Source: Variovorax sp. YR216 (lineage in GTDB: Bacteria > Pseudomonadota > Gammaproteobacteria > Burkholderiales > Burkholderiaceae_C). From it: a stretch of 64,000 bases of DNA. The notes under the pieces were generated by a model. That model did no database searches, was not told the origin of the DNA, and saw only the letters and a list, made by a program, of their open reading frames with translations. Made by a program: the position numbers and the translations under genes. The stretch is taken from assembly GCF_900107745.1 (NCBI RefSeq), contig NZ_FNRO01000001.1:806001-870000 (forward strand). Direction: 5' to 3'. Shown here one piece after another: positions 41,533-50,143 of this stretch (position 1 is its first letter; each line of letters begins with the position of its first letter).

Positions 41533-42468
41533 ATGCCAAGGAAGGAGATCCTCAAGGAAACCCGCCGGCTGACCGAGCCGTTCGTCGTCACCAACGGCAA
41601 GGGCTTCCGCCTGAAGGACTTTGACCCACGCGAAACGCGCGGTCTCATCGAAAAGGGCGAAGCCGCTCAACTTCTCGAGCGCGGCGTTCGATGGCTCGCC
41701 GAAGAGCAGGACATGCTCTATGCGCAGGACCGCTGGTCGGTGCTGCTCGTCTTTCAGGCCATGGATGCCGCCGGCAAGGACAGCACGATCAAGCACGTGA
41801 TGTCGGGCATCAATCCCCAGGGATGCTACGTTTCGTCGTTCAAGGTGCCTTCGAAGGAAGAACTCGAGCACGACTTCCTGTGGCGCTACGTCAAGCGCCT
41901 TCCCGAGCGCGGGTGCATCGGCATCTTCAACCGCTCGTACTACGAAGAGGTCCTGGTCGTGCGCGTGCACCAGGACATCCTCGCCCACCAGATGCTGCCG
42001 CCCGAGTTGGTGAGCGAACGCATCTGGGACGAGCGCCTGACCGAGATCGCGAACTTCGAGGACTACCTCACCCGCCAGGGGACCGTGGTGCTCAAGTTCT
42101 TCCTCCACGTATCGAAGGAGGAGCAGAAGAAGCGCTTCCTGGAGCGCCTCGATCAACCGGACAAGAACTGGAAGTTCTCCCCCTCCGACATCCACGAGCG
42201 GCAGTACTGGGACGACTACATGGCGGCGTTCGAGGAGGCGATCCGCGCAACCGCTTCGAAGCGGGCACCCTGGTTCGTCGTGCCCGCCGACAACAAGTGG
42301 TTCACGCGGCTGGTCGTGGCCGCCGCGATCGTGGAGACACTGGAGAGACTTGACCTGCACTACCCCAGGGTCGATGCGCAGAAGAAGGTGGGGCTGGCCA
42401 CCGCGCGCACCGCGCTGTTGCAGGAGAAGAAGCAAGGTGCACCAAGCGCACGCACCAGGAAGGCATGA
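41533..42468 (+). CDS. ppk2: Polyphosphate kinase 2 family protein
   Basis: A 311-residue polyphosphate:nucleotide phosphotransferase. The Walker-A-like loop is FQAMDAAGKDSTIKHVMSG (about 75-92), and the Walker-B/lid region follows (GIFNRSYYEEVLVVRVH; later WDERLTEIANFEDYL). It uses polyphosphate to phosphorylate AMP, ADP or GDP. Length and sequence fit the single-domain PPK2 group, which includes AMP/ADP-using class III enzymes, but class cannot be fixed by eye. AAGGAG precedes the ATG. The next gene, 38 nt on, is a sodium/phosphate cotransporter, giving a phosphate-themed pair. Confidence 0.92.
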   Translation: MPRKEILKETRRLTEPFVVTNGKGFRLKDFDPRETRGLIEKGEAAQLLERGVRWLAEEQDMLYAQDRWSVLLVFQAMDAAGKDSTIKHVMSGINPQGCYVSSFKVPSKEELEHDFLWRYVKRLPERGCIGIFNRSYYEEVLVVRVHQDILAHQMLPPELVSERIWDERLTEIANFEDYLTRQGTVVLKFFLHVSKEEQKKRFLERLDQPDKNWKFSPSDIHERQYWDDYMAAFEEAIRATASKRAPWFVVPADNKWFTRLVVAAAIVETLERLDLHYPRVDAQKKVGLATARTALLQEKKQGAPSARTRKA

Positions 42469-42506
42469 CGCACAACGCCGGGCGTGACCGGCATGGGGGA
42501 TAGCAC

Positions 42507-44075
42507 ATGGAGACAGATGTCGCCCTGAAGGTCCTCGGCGGACTGGGCCTTTTCCTTCTGGGAATTCACCATCTCACCGAAGGCCTGAAAAGCTTCGCCG
42601 GCGATTCGCTTCGCCGGGCGCTCCAGACCGCGGTGTCTGGACGCTTCAGCGCCGTGGTCTCCGGAGCGCTGTTCACCGCGGCGATCCAGTCCTCGACCGC
42701 GACGATCCTGACCGTCATCGGCTTCGTCAGCGCAGGTCTCATCACCTTCACGCAGGCCATCGGAGTGACCATCGGCGCCACCTTCGGGACCACCTCGACG
42801 CCGTGGCTGATCGCAGTCTTCGGCTTCCGCGTCCGGATCGCCGATGGCGCCCTGCCGCTGCTGGGCGTTGGCGCGCTGCTCTGGCTGGTCGCCAGCGGCA
42901 GGCTGCGATCGCTCGGGGCGATCCTCGCCGGCTTCGGGCTGCTTTTCACCGGGATCGACTTTCTCCAGACGGGGATGAAGGGCGTCACCTGGAACCTCGA
43001 AGCGTTCGCTGGCACCGGCTTCTTCGCACGCTGGGTGCTGGCCGGGATCGGCATCGTGATGACGATCGTGATGCAGAGTTCGAGCGCCGCCGCGGCGACC
43101 ACGCTGGTGGCGCTCGACGCGGGCTCGCTCACCTTCGAGCAGGCGTGCGCCATGGTCGTCGGGCAGAGCATCGGGACGGCTGCGACGAGCGCCCTCGCGG
43201 CGCTCGGCGGCGGTCTGGCGGTGCGGCGCACCGCGATCGCCCACGTCACCTTCAGCCTGGTCGTCGGCGTGCTCGGCATCGCGTTTCTCGGACCGCTGGT
43301 CAATGCGGCGGAGTGGCTGGGCGGACGGCTCGGCGACCTCGACGGCGTGCTGGCGCTCGCGGCCTTCAGCAGCATCTTCAAGCTCGCGGGCGTCATGGTG
43401 TTCTATCCGTGGCTCGACCGCTTCGCGCAGTTCATCAGCCGCATCGCCGGCAGCGGCGGCGAAACCGCCGTGAGCCACCTCGAACCTGCCGTCGCGCGCA
43501 CGGGCGGCACGATCGCGCTCGAAGCCGCGTGGCGGGCGATCCTCGAAGTCGCGCGCGGTGGGGTCGACGCCGTTCGAGCCAGCCTCGCGGGCGAGCGTGC
43601 CGGCTATGTCCCGCCGACCCAGGCGATCCAGCAGATCGAGCAGTTCCTCGAATCGGTGTCGCTCGACACCATCGACCCGAGCGTCGCGGAGTTCCGCCTC
43701 GTGCGCATCTGCCATGCGCTGGACGACCTCTCGACGCTGCAGCAGGAACTCGCGCGCATTCCCGCGGCCGTCAGCGACTGGCAACCGCCGCCCGGCTACG
43801 CGGAGGGCGCCCGGGCATTGGCCTCCTGGCTCGATGCGACGAAGGAACCCGAAACCGCAGCCGGCGCGGCGGTGACCTCACCCGTCGAAAAGGCCAGAGA
43901 GCAACTCATCCAGGAACGGAAAGCGGAACGCGAACGGCTTCTCGGCGACGTCGCCCTGCGCCGCGTACCGGCGGCGACGGCCGCATCGGCGCTCGAATCG
44001 CTGCGATGGGCCGAGAGTGCGCTTCAGGGAGCGCAGCAGCTGATCGAGTCGCTGCACGCAGCCAGAGGCGAGTAG
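42507..44075 (+). CDS. Na/Pi cotransporter family protein (NptA-like) with PhoU-like tail
   Basis: A 522-residue inner-membrane phosphate transporter. The inverted-repeat signature appears twice: AIQSSTATILTV (residues 60-70) and VMQSSSAAAATTLVALDAG (about 189-206). Up to eight helices fill residues 5-315, followed by a cytoplasmic helical region (about 330-520) resembling a degenerate PhoU domain. In bacteria such proteins move phosphate with Na+, in either direction depending on conditions. Pairing with PPK2 suggests balancing of phosphate and polyphosphate pools. Confidence 0.9.
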   Translation: METDVALKVLGGLGLFLLGIHHLTEGLKSFAGDSLRRALQTAVSGRFSAVVSGALFTAAIQSSTATILTVIGFVSAGLITFTQAIGVTIGATFGTTSTPWLIAVFGFRVRIADGALPLLGVGALLWLVASGRLRSLGAILAGFGLLFTGIDFLQTGMKGVTWNLEAFAGTGFFARWVLAGIGIVMTIVMQSSSAAAATTLVALDAGSLTFEQACAMVVGQSIGTAATSALAALGGGLAVRRTAIAHVTFSLVVGVLGIAFLGPLVNAAEWLGGRLGDLDGVLALAAFSSIFKLAGVMVFYPWLDRFAQFISRIAGSGGETAVSHLEPAVARTGGTIALEAAWRAILEVARGGVDAVRASLAGERAGYVPPTQAIQQIEQFLESVSLDTIDPSVAEFRLVRICHALDDLSTLQQELARIPAAVSDWQPPPGYAEGARALASWLDATKEPETAAGAAVTSPVEKAREQLIQERKAERERLLGDVALRRVPAATAASALESLRWAESALQGAQQLIESLHAARGE

Positions 44076-44091
44076 CCGGGGGCCTGGGCGA

Positions 44092-45471
44092 TCAAGGCCA
44101 CACCGGCGGGTGGCTCCCGGGCGGCATCGAAGGCCGGGGCCATGCGGCCGGTGTGCGCGACAACTGCGCGCTGTGGCTCAAGCCGGTGAGTTCGCCGAAG
44201 CCGGAAGGCGAGGATTCGAGAAACGGCGCCCTGTCGGGCACCGCCGCCTTCAGCCCATCGGGCACGCGTCCCAGCCCGCGCAGCCAGTGCCCCGTCTGCG
44301 CGAGCGACACCTGCACATGCCAGCTTCCGCCTTCGCGCTGCTGGCGGCACATCGCGGCCGATGCACCCATGGCGATCAGGTAGCCGGTCGCTTCGTCGAG
44401 GATCTGCATCGGCAGCGGCCTGGGCTTGCCGCCGCCCGCGGCTTCGCCCTCGGCGTGGTTGAAGCCCATGGCCGTCTGCACGAGCGAATCGAAGCCGCGC
44501 CGCGATGCCCACAGGCCTCGCGTGCCGTAGGCGGTCAGCGAGACATAGACGATGCCCGGACGCGCGCGCGCAGCAGCCTCCGGCCCGAAGCCCAGCGCCG
44601 CGATGCCGCCGGGCCGATAGCCCTGGATGAACACATGCGCGCCGTTCAGCAAGCGGCCGAGCACATCGCGCCCCGCTCCGCTCCGCAGATCGATGTGCGT
44701 GGAGAGCTTGCCGCGACTCGTGTCCGCGACGGCTTCGATGTTGGGGAGGTCCGGCGAGTTGACCAGCATCACATCGGCGCCATAGGCTGCCAGCGCACGG
44801 CCGCCGACCGGGCCGGCGAGGATGCGCGTGAGGTCGAGCACACGCACGCCTGACAGCGGACGCGCATCGTCCGCCAGCGCCGGTAGCGATAGCGGCCGCG
44901 CATCGCCGATGCGCTCGATGGTGAACAGCGGCTGGCCCGAGAGCGCCTGGCCCTGCGGCGTCGCATCCCATTCGTCGAACCGTCTCAACGCCGTCGCGAC
45001 GAGACCGTTGGCGGCAGCAGCTTCCTCGAAGTCCTGCGCCTTCCACGTCTGCATCGCCGTTTCGGCATCCGGGCGTTGCGCCGTTGCCGGATCGAGCCCC
45101 AGCAACCGCAGTGCGCCTTCGCGGTGGTGCGCGAAGTTGGCATGAATGCGCACCCAGCCGTCGGAAGCCCGATAGAGCCCGGAGAACGCATCCCACAGGT
45201 CCGGCACGCGACCGTCGATGCTGAACCAGGCGGTGCATTCGAGCGCCGCGTGCAGCATGTCCACCGCCACTTGCTGGCGCGGCACGCCGCGCGCATGGCC
45301 CAGCTCGCATGCGGCCAGCGCGGCGGCCGCGATGGTGCTCTGCGCCGCCGCGCCCACCGCGAACGACGACGGCAGCACCGGATCGGCACCGGTCAGCCGC
45401 GCCTGCGCCAGTGCCTCGTCCGGCAAGCCCGCCTGCCGCCAGATGCCTTTCAGGACTTCGCTCGCATCCAT
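44092..45471 (-). CDS. Family III CoA-transferase with apparently permuted domain order
   Basis: A 459-residue CaiB/BaiF-type protein. The nucleotide-fold opening normally at the N-terminus (PLSGVRVLDLTRILAGPVGG, then RALAAYGADVMLVN) appears here at about residue 205. The first 200 residues hold segments that normally end the protein (QVAVDMLHAALECTAWF, SDGWVRIHANFAHHREG, FEEAAAANGL). This looks like a circularly permuted subfamily that I recall being annotated simply as CoA transferase. GGAAGG precedes the ATG at 45471. It lies downstream of scoAB but beyond a terminator, so co-transcription is doubtful. The substrate is unknown. Confidence 0.82.
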   Translation of the reverse strand: MDASEVLKGIWRQAGLPDEALAQARLTGADPVLPSSFAVGAAAQSTIAAAALAACELGHARGVPRQQVAVDMLHAALECTAWFSIDGRVPDLWDAFSGLYRASDGWVRIHANFAHHREGALRLLGLDPATAQRPDAETAMQTWKAQDFEEAAAANGLVATALRRFDEWDATPQGQALSGQPLFTIERIGDARPLSLPALADDARPLSGVRVLDLTRILAGPVGGRALAAYGADVMLVNSPDLPNIEAVADTSRGKLSTHIDLRSGAGRDVLGRLLNGAHVFIQGYRPGGIAALGFGPEAAARARPGIVYVSLTAYGTRGLWASRRGFDSLVQTAMGFNHAEGEAAGGGKPRPLPMQILDEATGYLIAMGASAAMCRQQREGGSWHVQVSLAQTGHWLRGLGRVPDGLKAAVPDRAPFLESSPSGFGELTGLSHSAQLSRTPAAWPRPSMPPGSHPPVWP

Positions 45472-45499
45472 GCCGTGCCTTCCGTTCTCCAAAAAACAA

Positions 45500-45534
45500 A
45501 AGGCAGGGTTCGCGCGCACGACCCTGCCCTTTTC
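45500..45534 (-). terminator. Intrinsic terminator after scoB
   Basis: On the minus strand, GGCAGGGT and ACCCTGCC pair (45502-45509 with 45521-45528) and are followed by a T-rich run (TTTTGTTTTTT). It lies between the scoB stop and the CoA-transferase start and should end the scoAB transcript. Confidence 0.8.
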
Positions 45535-45557
45535 GTTGCGCTACATCGCGCAGCCGA

Positions 45558-46196
45558 TCACTGGATCAGCTTCGGCCCGGTCTTCGACTGGAGCTGCTCG
45601 AAGCTCACGCCCGGCGCCAGCTCGACGACCTTGAGGCCCTGCGGCGTCACGTCGATCACACCCAGGTCGGTGATGATCCGGTCGACCACGCCCACGCCGG
45701 TCAGCGGCAGCGAGCAGTTGTCGAGGATCTTGAGGTCCTCGGTGCCGTCCTTCTTCTTGGCGACATGCTCCATCAGCACGATCACGCGCTTGACGCCCGC
45801 GACCAGGTCCATCGCGCCGCCCATGCCCTTGACCATCTTGCCCGGGATCATCCAGTTGGCGAGGTCGCCCTTCTCGCTCACCTGCATCGCACCGAGGATC
45901 GAGAGATTGATCTTGCCGCCGCGGATCATCGCGAAGCTGTCGTGGCTGCCGAAGATGGCGCTGCCCGGCAGCGTGGTCACCGTCTGCTTGCCGGCGTTGA
46001 TCAGGTCCGCGTCGACCTGGTCTTCGGTCGGGAACGGGCCGATGCCGAGCATGCCGTTTTCGCTCTGCAGCCACACTTCCTTGTCGCCGACGAAGTTGGC
46101 AACCAAGGTGGGGATGCCGATGCCGAGGTTGACGTAGAAGCCGTCTTCGAGTTCTTGGGCCGCGCGCGCGGCCATCTGGTCCTGGTTCCAGGGCAT
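45558..46196 (-). CDS. scoB: 3-oxoacid CoA-transferase subunit B
   Basis: A 212-residue beta subunit of a family I CoA-transferase that moves CoA from succinyl-CoA to acetoacetate or another 3-oxoacid. The catalytic Glu46 is in LQSENGMLG, and [11 protein letters not shown] and [15 protein letters not shown] are family motifs. It starts 1 nt after the subunit A stop, so the two are translated together. PcaJ (3-oxoadipate transferase) is the close alternative; no other pca genes are present, so the acetoacetate type is preferred. Confidence 0.9.
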   Translation of the reverse strand: MPWNQDQMAARAAQELEDGFYVNLGIGIPTLVANFVGDKEVWLQSENGMLGIGPFPTEDQVDADLINAGKQTVTTLPGSAIFGSHDSFAMIRGGKINLSILGAMQVSEKGDLANWMIPGKMVKGMGGAMDLVAGVKRVIVLMEHVAKKKDGTEDLKILDNCSLPLTGVGVVDRIITDLGVIDVTPQGLKVVELAPGVSFEQLQSKTGPKLIQ

Positions 46197-46197
46197 G

Positions 46198-46995
46198 TCA
46201 GGCTCCTTTGGTGTTGTTCTTGACCGGGGCGGGCGAGCCGACGGCGGCCTGCGCAATGGCAGCTTGGGCCTCGACCTTGGCGGCGACGGCATCGACCGAT
46301 GCGCTCACGGTGCGCTTCTCGATGCGCTTCTCGGGCGTCGCGTTGAGCACGATGCGGTGCACGTAGATGCCCGGCAGATGGATGTCGTCCGGCGCGAGTT
46401 CGCCGACCTCGACGATCTTCTCGACTTCGACGATGCAGATCTTCCCGGCCATGGCAGCGGCCGGATTGAAGTTGCGCGCCGTCAGGCGGAAGCGCAGGTT
46501 GCCGGACTTGTCGGCCACGTCGGCCTTGACCAGCGCCACATCGGGCACGAGCGAGCGTTCCATCACGTAGGTCTCGCCGTCGAACTCGCGCAGTTCCTTG
46601 CCTTCGGCGACCTGCGTGCCGACGCCGGTCTTGGTGAAGAAGGCCGGGATGCCCGCGCCGCCGGCGCGCAGCTTCTCGGCCAGCGTGCCCTGTGGCGTGA
46701 ATTCGAGTTCCAGCTCGCCCGCGAGGTACTGGCGCTCGAACTCCTTGTTCTCGCCGACGTAGCTCGCGACCATCTTCTTGATCTGGCGCGTCTCGAGCAG
46801 CTTGCCGAGGCCGAAGCCGTCGACGCCCGCGTTGTTCGAGATGCAGGTGAGGTTCTTGACGCCGGAATCGTGCAGTGCATCGATCAGGGCTTCGGGGATG
46901 CCGCAGAGGCCGAAGCCTCCGACAGCGAGGGTCTGGCCGTCGGCCACGACGCCCTTGAGCGCCGCGTCGGCGGAGGGGTAGATCTTGTTCGCCAT
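46198..46995 (-). CDS. scoA: 3-oxoacid CoA-transferase subunit A
   Basis: A 265-residue alpha subunit. Family motifs are [15 protein letters not shown] near the N-terminus, [17 protein letters not shown], and [20 protein letters not shown]. An Ala/Val-rich extension of about 35 residues (from near residue 230, [15 protein letters not shown]) goes beyond the usual ~230-residue chain. It heads the two-gene operon and diverges from the PAS-LuxR regulator across a region with a striking palindrome. The pair likely supports ketone-body or polyhydroxybutyrate use. Confidence 0.9.
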   Translation of the reverse strand: MANKIYPSADAALKGVVADGQTLAVGGFGLCGIPEALIDALHDSGVKNLTCISNNAGVDGFGLGKLLETRQIKKMVASYVGENKEFERQYLAGELELEFTPQGTLAEKLRAGGAGIPAFFTKTGVGTQVAEGKELREFDGETYVMERSLVPDVALVKADVADKSGNLRFRLTARNFNPAAAMAGKICIVEVEKIVEVGELAPDDIHLPGIYVHRIVLNATPEKRIEKRTVSASVDAVAAKVEAQAAIAQAAVGSPAPVKNNTKGA

Positions 46996-47063
46996 GGTTC
47001 CTCGTTCGGTGGTGGTGGGTGGTTGAATCCGGCTGAAATCCGACTGAATTCGAGACTGAGACG

Positions 47064-47089
47064 ATACTACGTACAGACATACGTAGTAT
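47064..47089. promoter_or_regulatory. ATACTACGTA-N6-TACGTAGTAT operator candidate
   Basis: Perfect 10-bp arms with a 6-nt spacer lie between scoA and the PAS-LuxR gene, 34 nt before the latter's preferred start. This is the strongest palindrome in the window. It is AT-richer than its surroundings and ideally placed for the LuxR-type regulator to control both genes. Confidence 0.72.
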
Positions 47090-47122
47090 TTCGTAATGGA
47101 GACACCCGAAGGAAATTTACCG

Positions 47123-47683
47123 ATGGTCGACTACCGGCTGGCTTTCGAGCTCGCGCCGGTGGGCATGGTGCTGTCTCGCCACCGCATCATCGTGGACTGC
47201 AACGCCCGCGTGTGCGAGATGTTCGGCGCCACGCGCGATGCGCTCGTCGGCCAATCCTTCCAGGTGCTCTACCCGAGCGTCGCCGAATTCGAGCGGATCG
47301 GCAAGCGCATGGAGCCGATTCTGAACGCCAGCGGGCGCTATGCCGACAACCGCATGATGAAGCGGCTGGGCAACCTGCACGGCATGTTCGCGGGCGAGAC
47401 CTTCTGGTGCCACGTCAGCGGCCAGGCGCTGAACCGCGAGGCGCCGCACGAGGCCGGCATCTGGACCTTCGAGGACCTGGGCTCGCGCCGCTCGGTCAAG
47501 GCGGAGCTCACGCCGCGCGAGCGCGAAGTGGCGGCGCAGGTGATGCAGGGGCGCACATCGAAGGAGATCGGCAAGGCGCTGCAGATCAGCCACCGCACCG
47601 TCGAAATCCACCGTGCCCGGCTGATGCGCAAGTACGCCGCGGCCACCACCGCCGAGCTGGTCCAGAAACTGATTGCGGGATAG
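47123..47683 (+). CDS. PAS-domain LuxR-family transcriptional regulator
   Basis: A 186-residue regulator with one PAS domain (about residues 1-115: [49 protein letters not shown]) and a C-terminal LuxR helix-turn-helix ([40 protein letters not shown]). AAGGAAA lies 7 nt before the ATG at 47123; the in-frame ATG at 47096 would add nine residues without a good ribosome site. There is no receiver domain, so it senses its signal directly through PAS. It likely regulates divergent scoAB. Confidence 0.9.
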   Translation: MVDYRLAFELAPVGMVLSRHRIIVDCNARVCEMFGATRDALVGQSFQVLYPSVAEFERIGKRMEPILNASGRYADNRMMKRLGNLHGMFAGETFWCHVSGQALNREAPHEAGIWTFEDLGSRRSVKAELTPREREVAAQVMQGRTSKEIGKALQISHRTVEIHRARLMRKYAAATTAELVQKLIAG

Positions 47684-47695
47684 ATTGCGACACCG

Positions 47696-48745
47696 ATGAA
47701 CCGCTACTCCGACCCCGCCCGGCCGCACCACCGCGAACGCGGCTTCCAGAACAACTACGAGGAGTTCCAGCCGAAGAGCCTGTCGGAGTTGCTGCGCTGG
47801 CGCCGGCAGGCCTTGCGCGACCGTCTGCCGCCGTCACCGCTCGCGCCGACGCCGCGGGTGGCGCCCGAGCTGGAATGGCTGCACGCCAATGCCCGCGCCG
47901 GCACCGCGATGGTGCCCTGCTTCACCTGGATCGGCCATGCAACGGTGATGGTGCAGATGGGCGGACTCACGATGCTGACCGATCCGATGTTCTCGCCGCG
48001 CGCATCGCCGGTGCGCTTTGCGGGGCCGAAGCGGCACACGCCGCCGGGGATCGCGCTGTCGCAGCTGCCGCGCGTGGACCTGGTGCTGGTGTCGCACAAC
48101 CACTACGACCATCTCGACGCGCCGTCGGTCGACGCGCTCAACCGACAGCCCGGCGGGCCGCCGTTGTTCGTGGTGCCGCTGGGCATCAAGCCCTGGCTGG
48201 CGAGTCGCAGGATGCACAACGCAATCGAGCTCGATTGGTGGGACCGGCACACCGTGCCCGGCGCGCACGGGGACCTGGAGATCGCGCTCGTGCCCGCGCA
48301 GCACTGGTCGTCGCGCAGCCCCCGCGATGCGATGGCAACGCTGTGGGGCGGCTTCGCGGTGCTCGCGCCGGACTGCCATCTGCTCTACACCGGCGACACC
48401 GGCTATTCGCGCGACTTCGCCGACATCCGCCGGCACTTCAGCGACCGGCAGACGCCGGAGCAAGGCGGCGGCTTCGATATCGCGTTGATCCCGATCGGCG
48501 CCTATGCGCCGCGCTGGTTCATGAAGTCGCAGCACGTGGATATCGAGGAGGCGCTGCGCATCCACGCCGACGTGGGCGCCAAGCGTTCGCTCGGCATCCA
48601 CTGGGGCGTTTTCGAGCTGAGCGACGAGGCGATCGACGAGCCGCCGCGCAAGCTGGCGGAAGTGCGCGACGCACAAGGTATTCCGGAGGAGCAATTCTTC
48701 GCCGTCGCGGTCGGCGAGACACGGCGTCTCCCGCCGCGCCGGTGA
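47696..48745 (+). CDS. MBL-fold metallohydrolase, NAPE-PLD/RomA-like
   Basis: A 349-residue metallo-beta-lactamase-fold enzyme. The metal motif HxHxDH is His134, His136, Asp138, His139 (VSHNHYDHLD), further ligands are in PAQHWSSRS and YTGDTGYSRDF, and the terminal His is in GIHWGVFELSDE. ATVMVQMGGLTMLTDPMFS is characteristic of the lipid-acting NAPE-PLD/UlaG-like branch. It starts 12 nt after the LuxR gene and is probably co-transcribed. It may hydrolyse a phospholipid-type phosphodiester; the bacterial substrates are unclear. Confidence 0.88.
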   Translation: MNRYSDPARPHHRERGFQNNYEEFQPKSLSELLRWRRQALRDRLPPSPLAPTPRVAPELEWLHANARAGTAMVPCFTWIGHATVMVQMGGLTMLTDPMFSPRASPVRFAGPKRHTPPGIALSQLPRVDLVLVSHNHYDHLDAPSVDALNRQPGGPPLFVVPLGIKPWLASRRMHNAIELDWWDRHTVPGAHGDLEIALVPAQHWSSRSPRDAMATLWGGFAVLAPDCHLLYTGDTGYSRDFADIRRHFSDRQTPEQGGGFDIALIPIGAYAPRWFMKSQHVDIEEALRIHADVGAKRSLGIHWGVFELSDEAIDEPPRKLAEVRDAQGIPEEQFFAVAVGETRRLPPRR

Positions 48746-48781
48746 TCGATGCCGGCGACCATAGCCAATCGAACCCCGCGT

Positions 48782-49429
48782 TCAGCCCGCTTTGCGAAAG
48801 GTGAGATTGATCCGGCATCCATCCCAGAACGGGTGCACGCCCTCCTTCAACGGCAGCACACCGTGGTAGTGCAGCCGGGCCGGCCCGCCCCAGACCACCA
48901 CGTCGCCATGATCCAGCGGGACGCGGCGCGCCTTGTCCGAACGCTTCGGTCCCCCGAACAGGAACACCGCGGAGAGGCCAAGTGACACCGACACGATGGG
49001 CTGGCTGAAATCGCGTTCGTTGCGGTCCTGGTGCATCGAGAGCCGCGTCCCCGGTTCGTAGCGATTGACCAGGCACGCATCGGGCGCGAAGCCCTCGAAG
49101 CCGGCCTGCGACGCAGCTTCCGCCGCCAGTTGCTTGAAGACATCCGGCAATCTCGGCCAGGGCTTGCCGCTTTCGGGATCGTTCGTGTCGTAGCGGTAGC
49201 CGGTGCGGTCGCTCACCCAACCGAGATCGCCGCAGTTGGCCATCGCGACCGACATGCGCAAGCCGCCGGGCGTGACCATGTGGCGCAGCGGCGCCTGCGC
49301 GATCACCTCGCGGACGGCATCCAGCAAGGGCGCTTCATCCGGCCGCGCGAACCGGCGCAGCACGACGGCGCCGGGACCGAGCGGCAGTGCCGCGGCCGCC
49401 GCTTCATCGTCGAACAGGTCTTGCGTCAT
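48782..49429 (-). CDS. alkB: DNA oxidative demethylase AlkB
   Basis: A 215-residue 2-oxoglutarate/Fe(II) dioxygenase that reverses 1-methyladenine and 3-methylcytosine. Iron ligands His133, Asp135 (LSMHQDRNE) and His189 (LHYHGV) and the 2OG-binding Arg206/Arg212 (CRINLTFR) match E. coli AlkB. The substrate lid GGLRMSVAMANCGDLGWVSD is conserved. It is the last gene of the ada operon, 3 nt after the second oxygenase. Confidence 0.95.
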   Translation of the reverse strand: MTQDLFDDEAAAAALPLGPGAVVLRRFARPDEAPLLDAVREVIAQAPLRHMVTPGGLRMSVAMANCGDLGWVSDRTGYRYDTNDPESGKPWPRLPDVFKQLAAEAASQAGFEGFAPDACLVNRYEPGTRLSMHQDRNERDFSQPIVSVSLGLSAVFLFGGPKRSDKARRVPLDHGDVVVWGGPARLHYHGVLPLKEGVHPFWDGCRINLTFRKAG

Positions 49430-49432
49430 GGC

Positions 49433-50143
49433 TCACTCGGCATCGTGAAAGATGATCCCCGCCGTATGCCGCCGTCCCGAACGCACGCGGCTCACGCCGT
49501 GGCGCAGGTTCACGCGATACGCACCGCGCGTGCCCTGCACCGGCCGGTGATGCACCGCGATCACCGCTGCATCGCCCTGCCGCAGCGGCAGCACCATCGG
49601 GCGCGACTGCATGCGCGGACGCTGCTCCGTCATCACGAACTCGCCGCCGGTGAAATCGCGGCCGGGTTCGGACAGCAGGATGACCACCTGCAGTGGAAAC
49701 ACATGCTCGCCGTACAAGTCCTGGTGCAGGCAGTTGTAGTCGTCGGGCGCGTACTGCAGCAACAAGGGCGTCGGCCGCAACTGGCCCGCCGCATGGCAGC
49801 GGTCGATGAACTCGGCGTGCCGCGCCGGATAGCGCACATCGATGTCCAAGATCTCGTTCCACCGGTTCGCGATCGGCACCAGGTGCGGATAGATCCGCTC
49901 GCGCAAGGCCGCGACGGGCTCCGGCAACGGGTAGGCGAAGTACTTGTACTCGCCGCGCCCGAAGCCGTGCCGCTCCATCACGACGCGGCTGCGAAAGGGC
50001 TTGTCGGCCCCGTACATCCCGGCGAGCGCCTCGCACTCGCCGGGCGTCAGCAACGATGGCAGCAGTGCGCAGCCCTGGTCGTCGAGATCGGCTTCGGCCT
50101 GCGCCCAGTCCATCTGCGCCACCCGTTCTTTCCACGAACTCAT
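49433..50143 (-). CDS. 2OG-Fe(II) oxygenase in the ada operon
   Basis: A 236-residue oxygenase distinct from AlkB. The iron site is His140-x-Asp142 (NCLHQDLYGEHVFPL) with a distal His in AVHHRPVQGTRGAYRVN, and an Arg for 2OG follows (RVNLRHGVSRVRSG). The N-terminus (DDQGCALLPSLLTPGECEAL) resembles the family that accompanies ada and alkB in Burkholderiales. Its start overlaps the ada stop by 4 nt. The substrate has not been established to my knowledge; the setting argues for repair of alkylated nucleic acid or a free nucleotide. Confidence 0.85.
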   Translation of the reverse strand: MSSWKERVAQMDWAQAEADLDDQGCALLPSLLTPGECEALAGMYGADKPFRSRVVMERHGFGRGEYKYFAYPLPEPVAALRERIYPHLVPIANRWNEILDIDVRYPARHAEFIDRCHAAGQLRPTPLLLQYAPDDYNCLHQDLYGEHVFPLQVVILLSEPGRDFTGGEFVMTEQRPRMQSRPMVLPLRQGDAAVIAVHHRPVQGTRGAYRVNLRHGVSRVRSGRRHTAGIIFHDAE

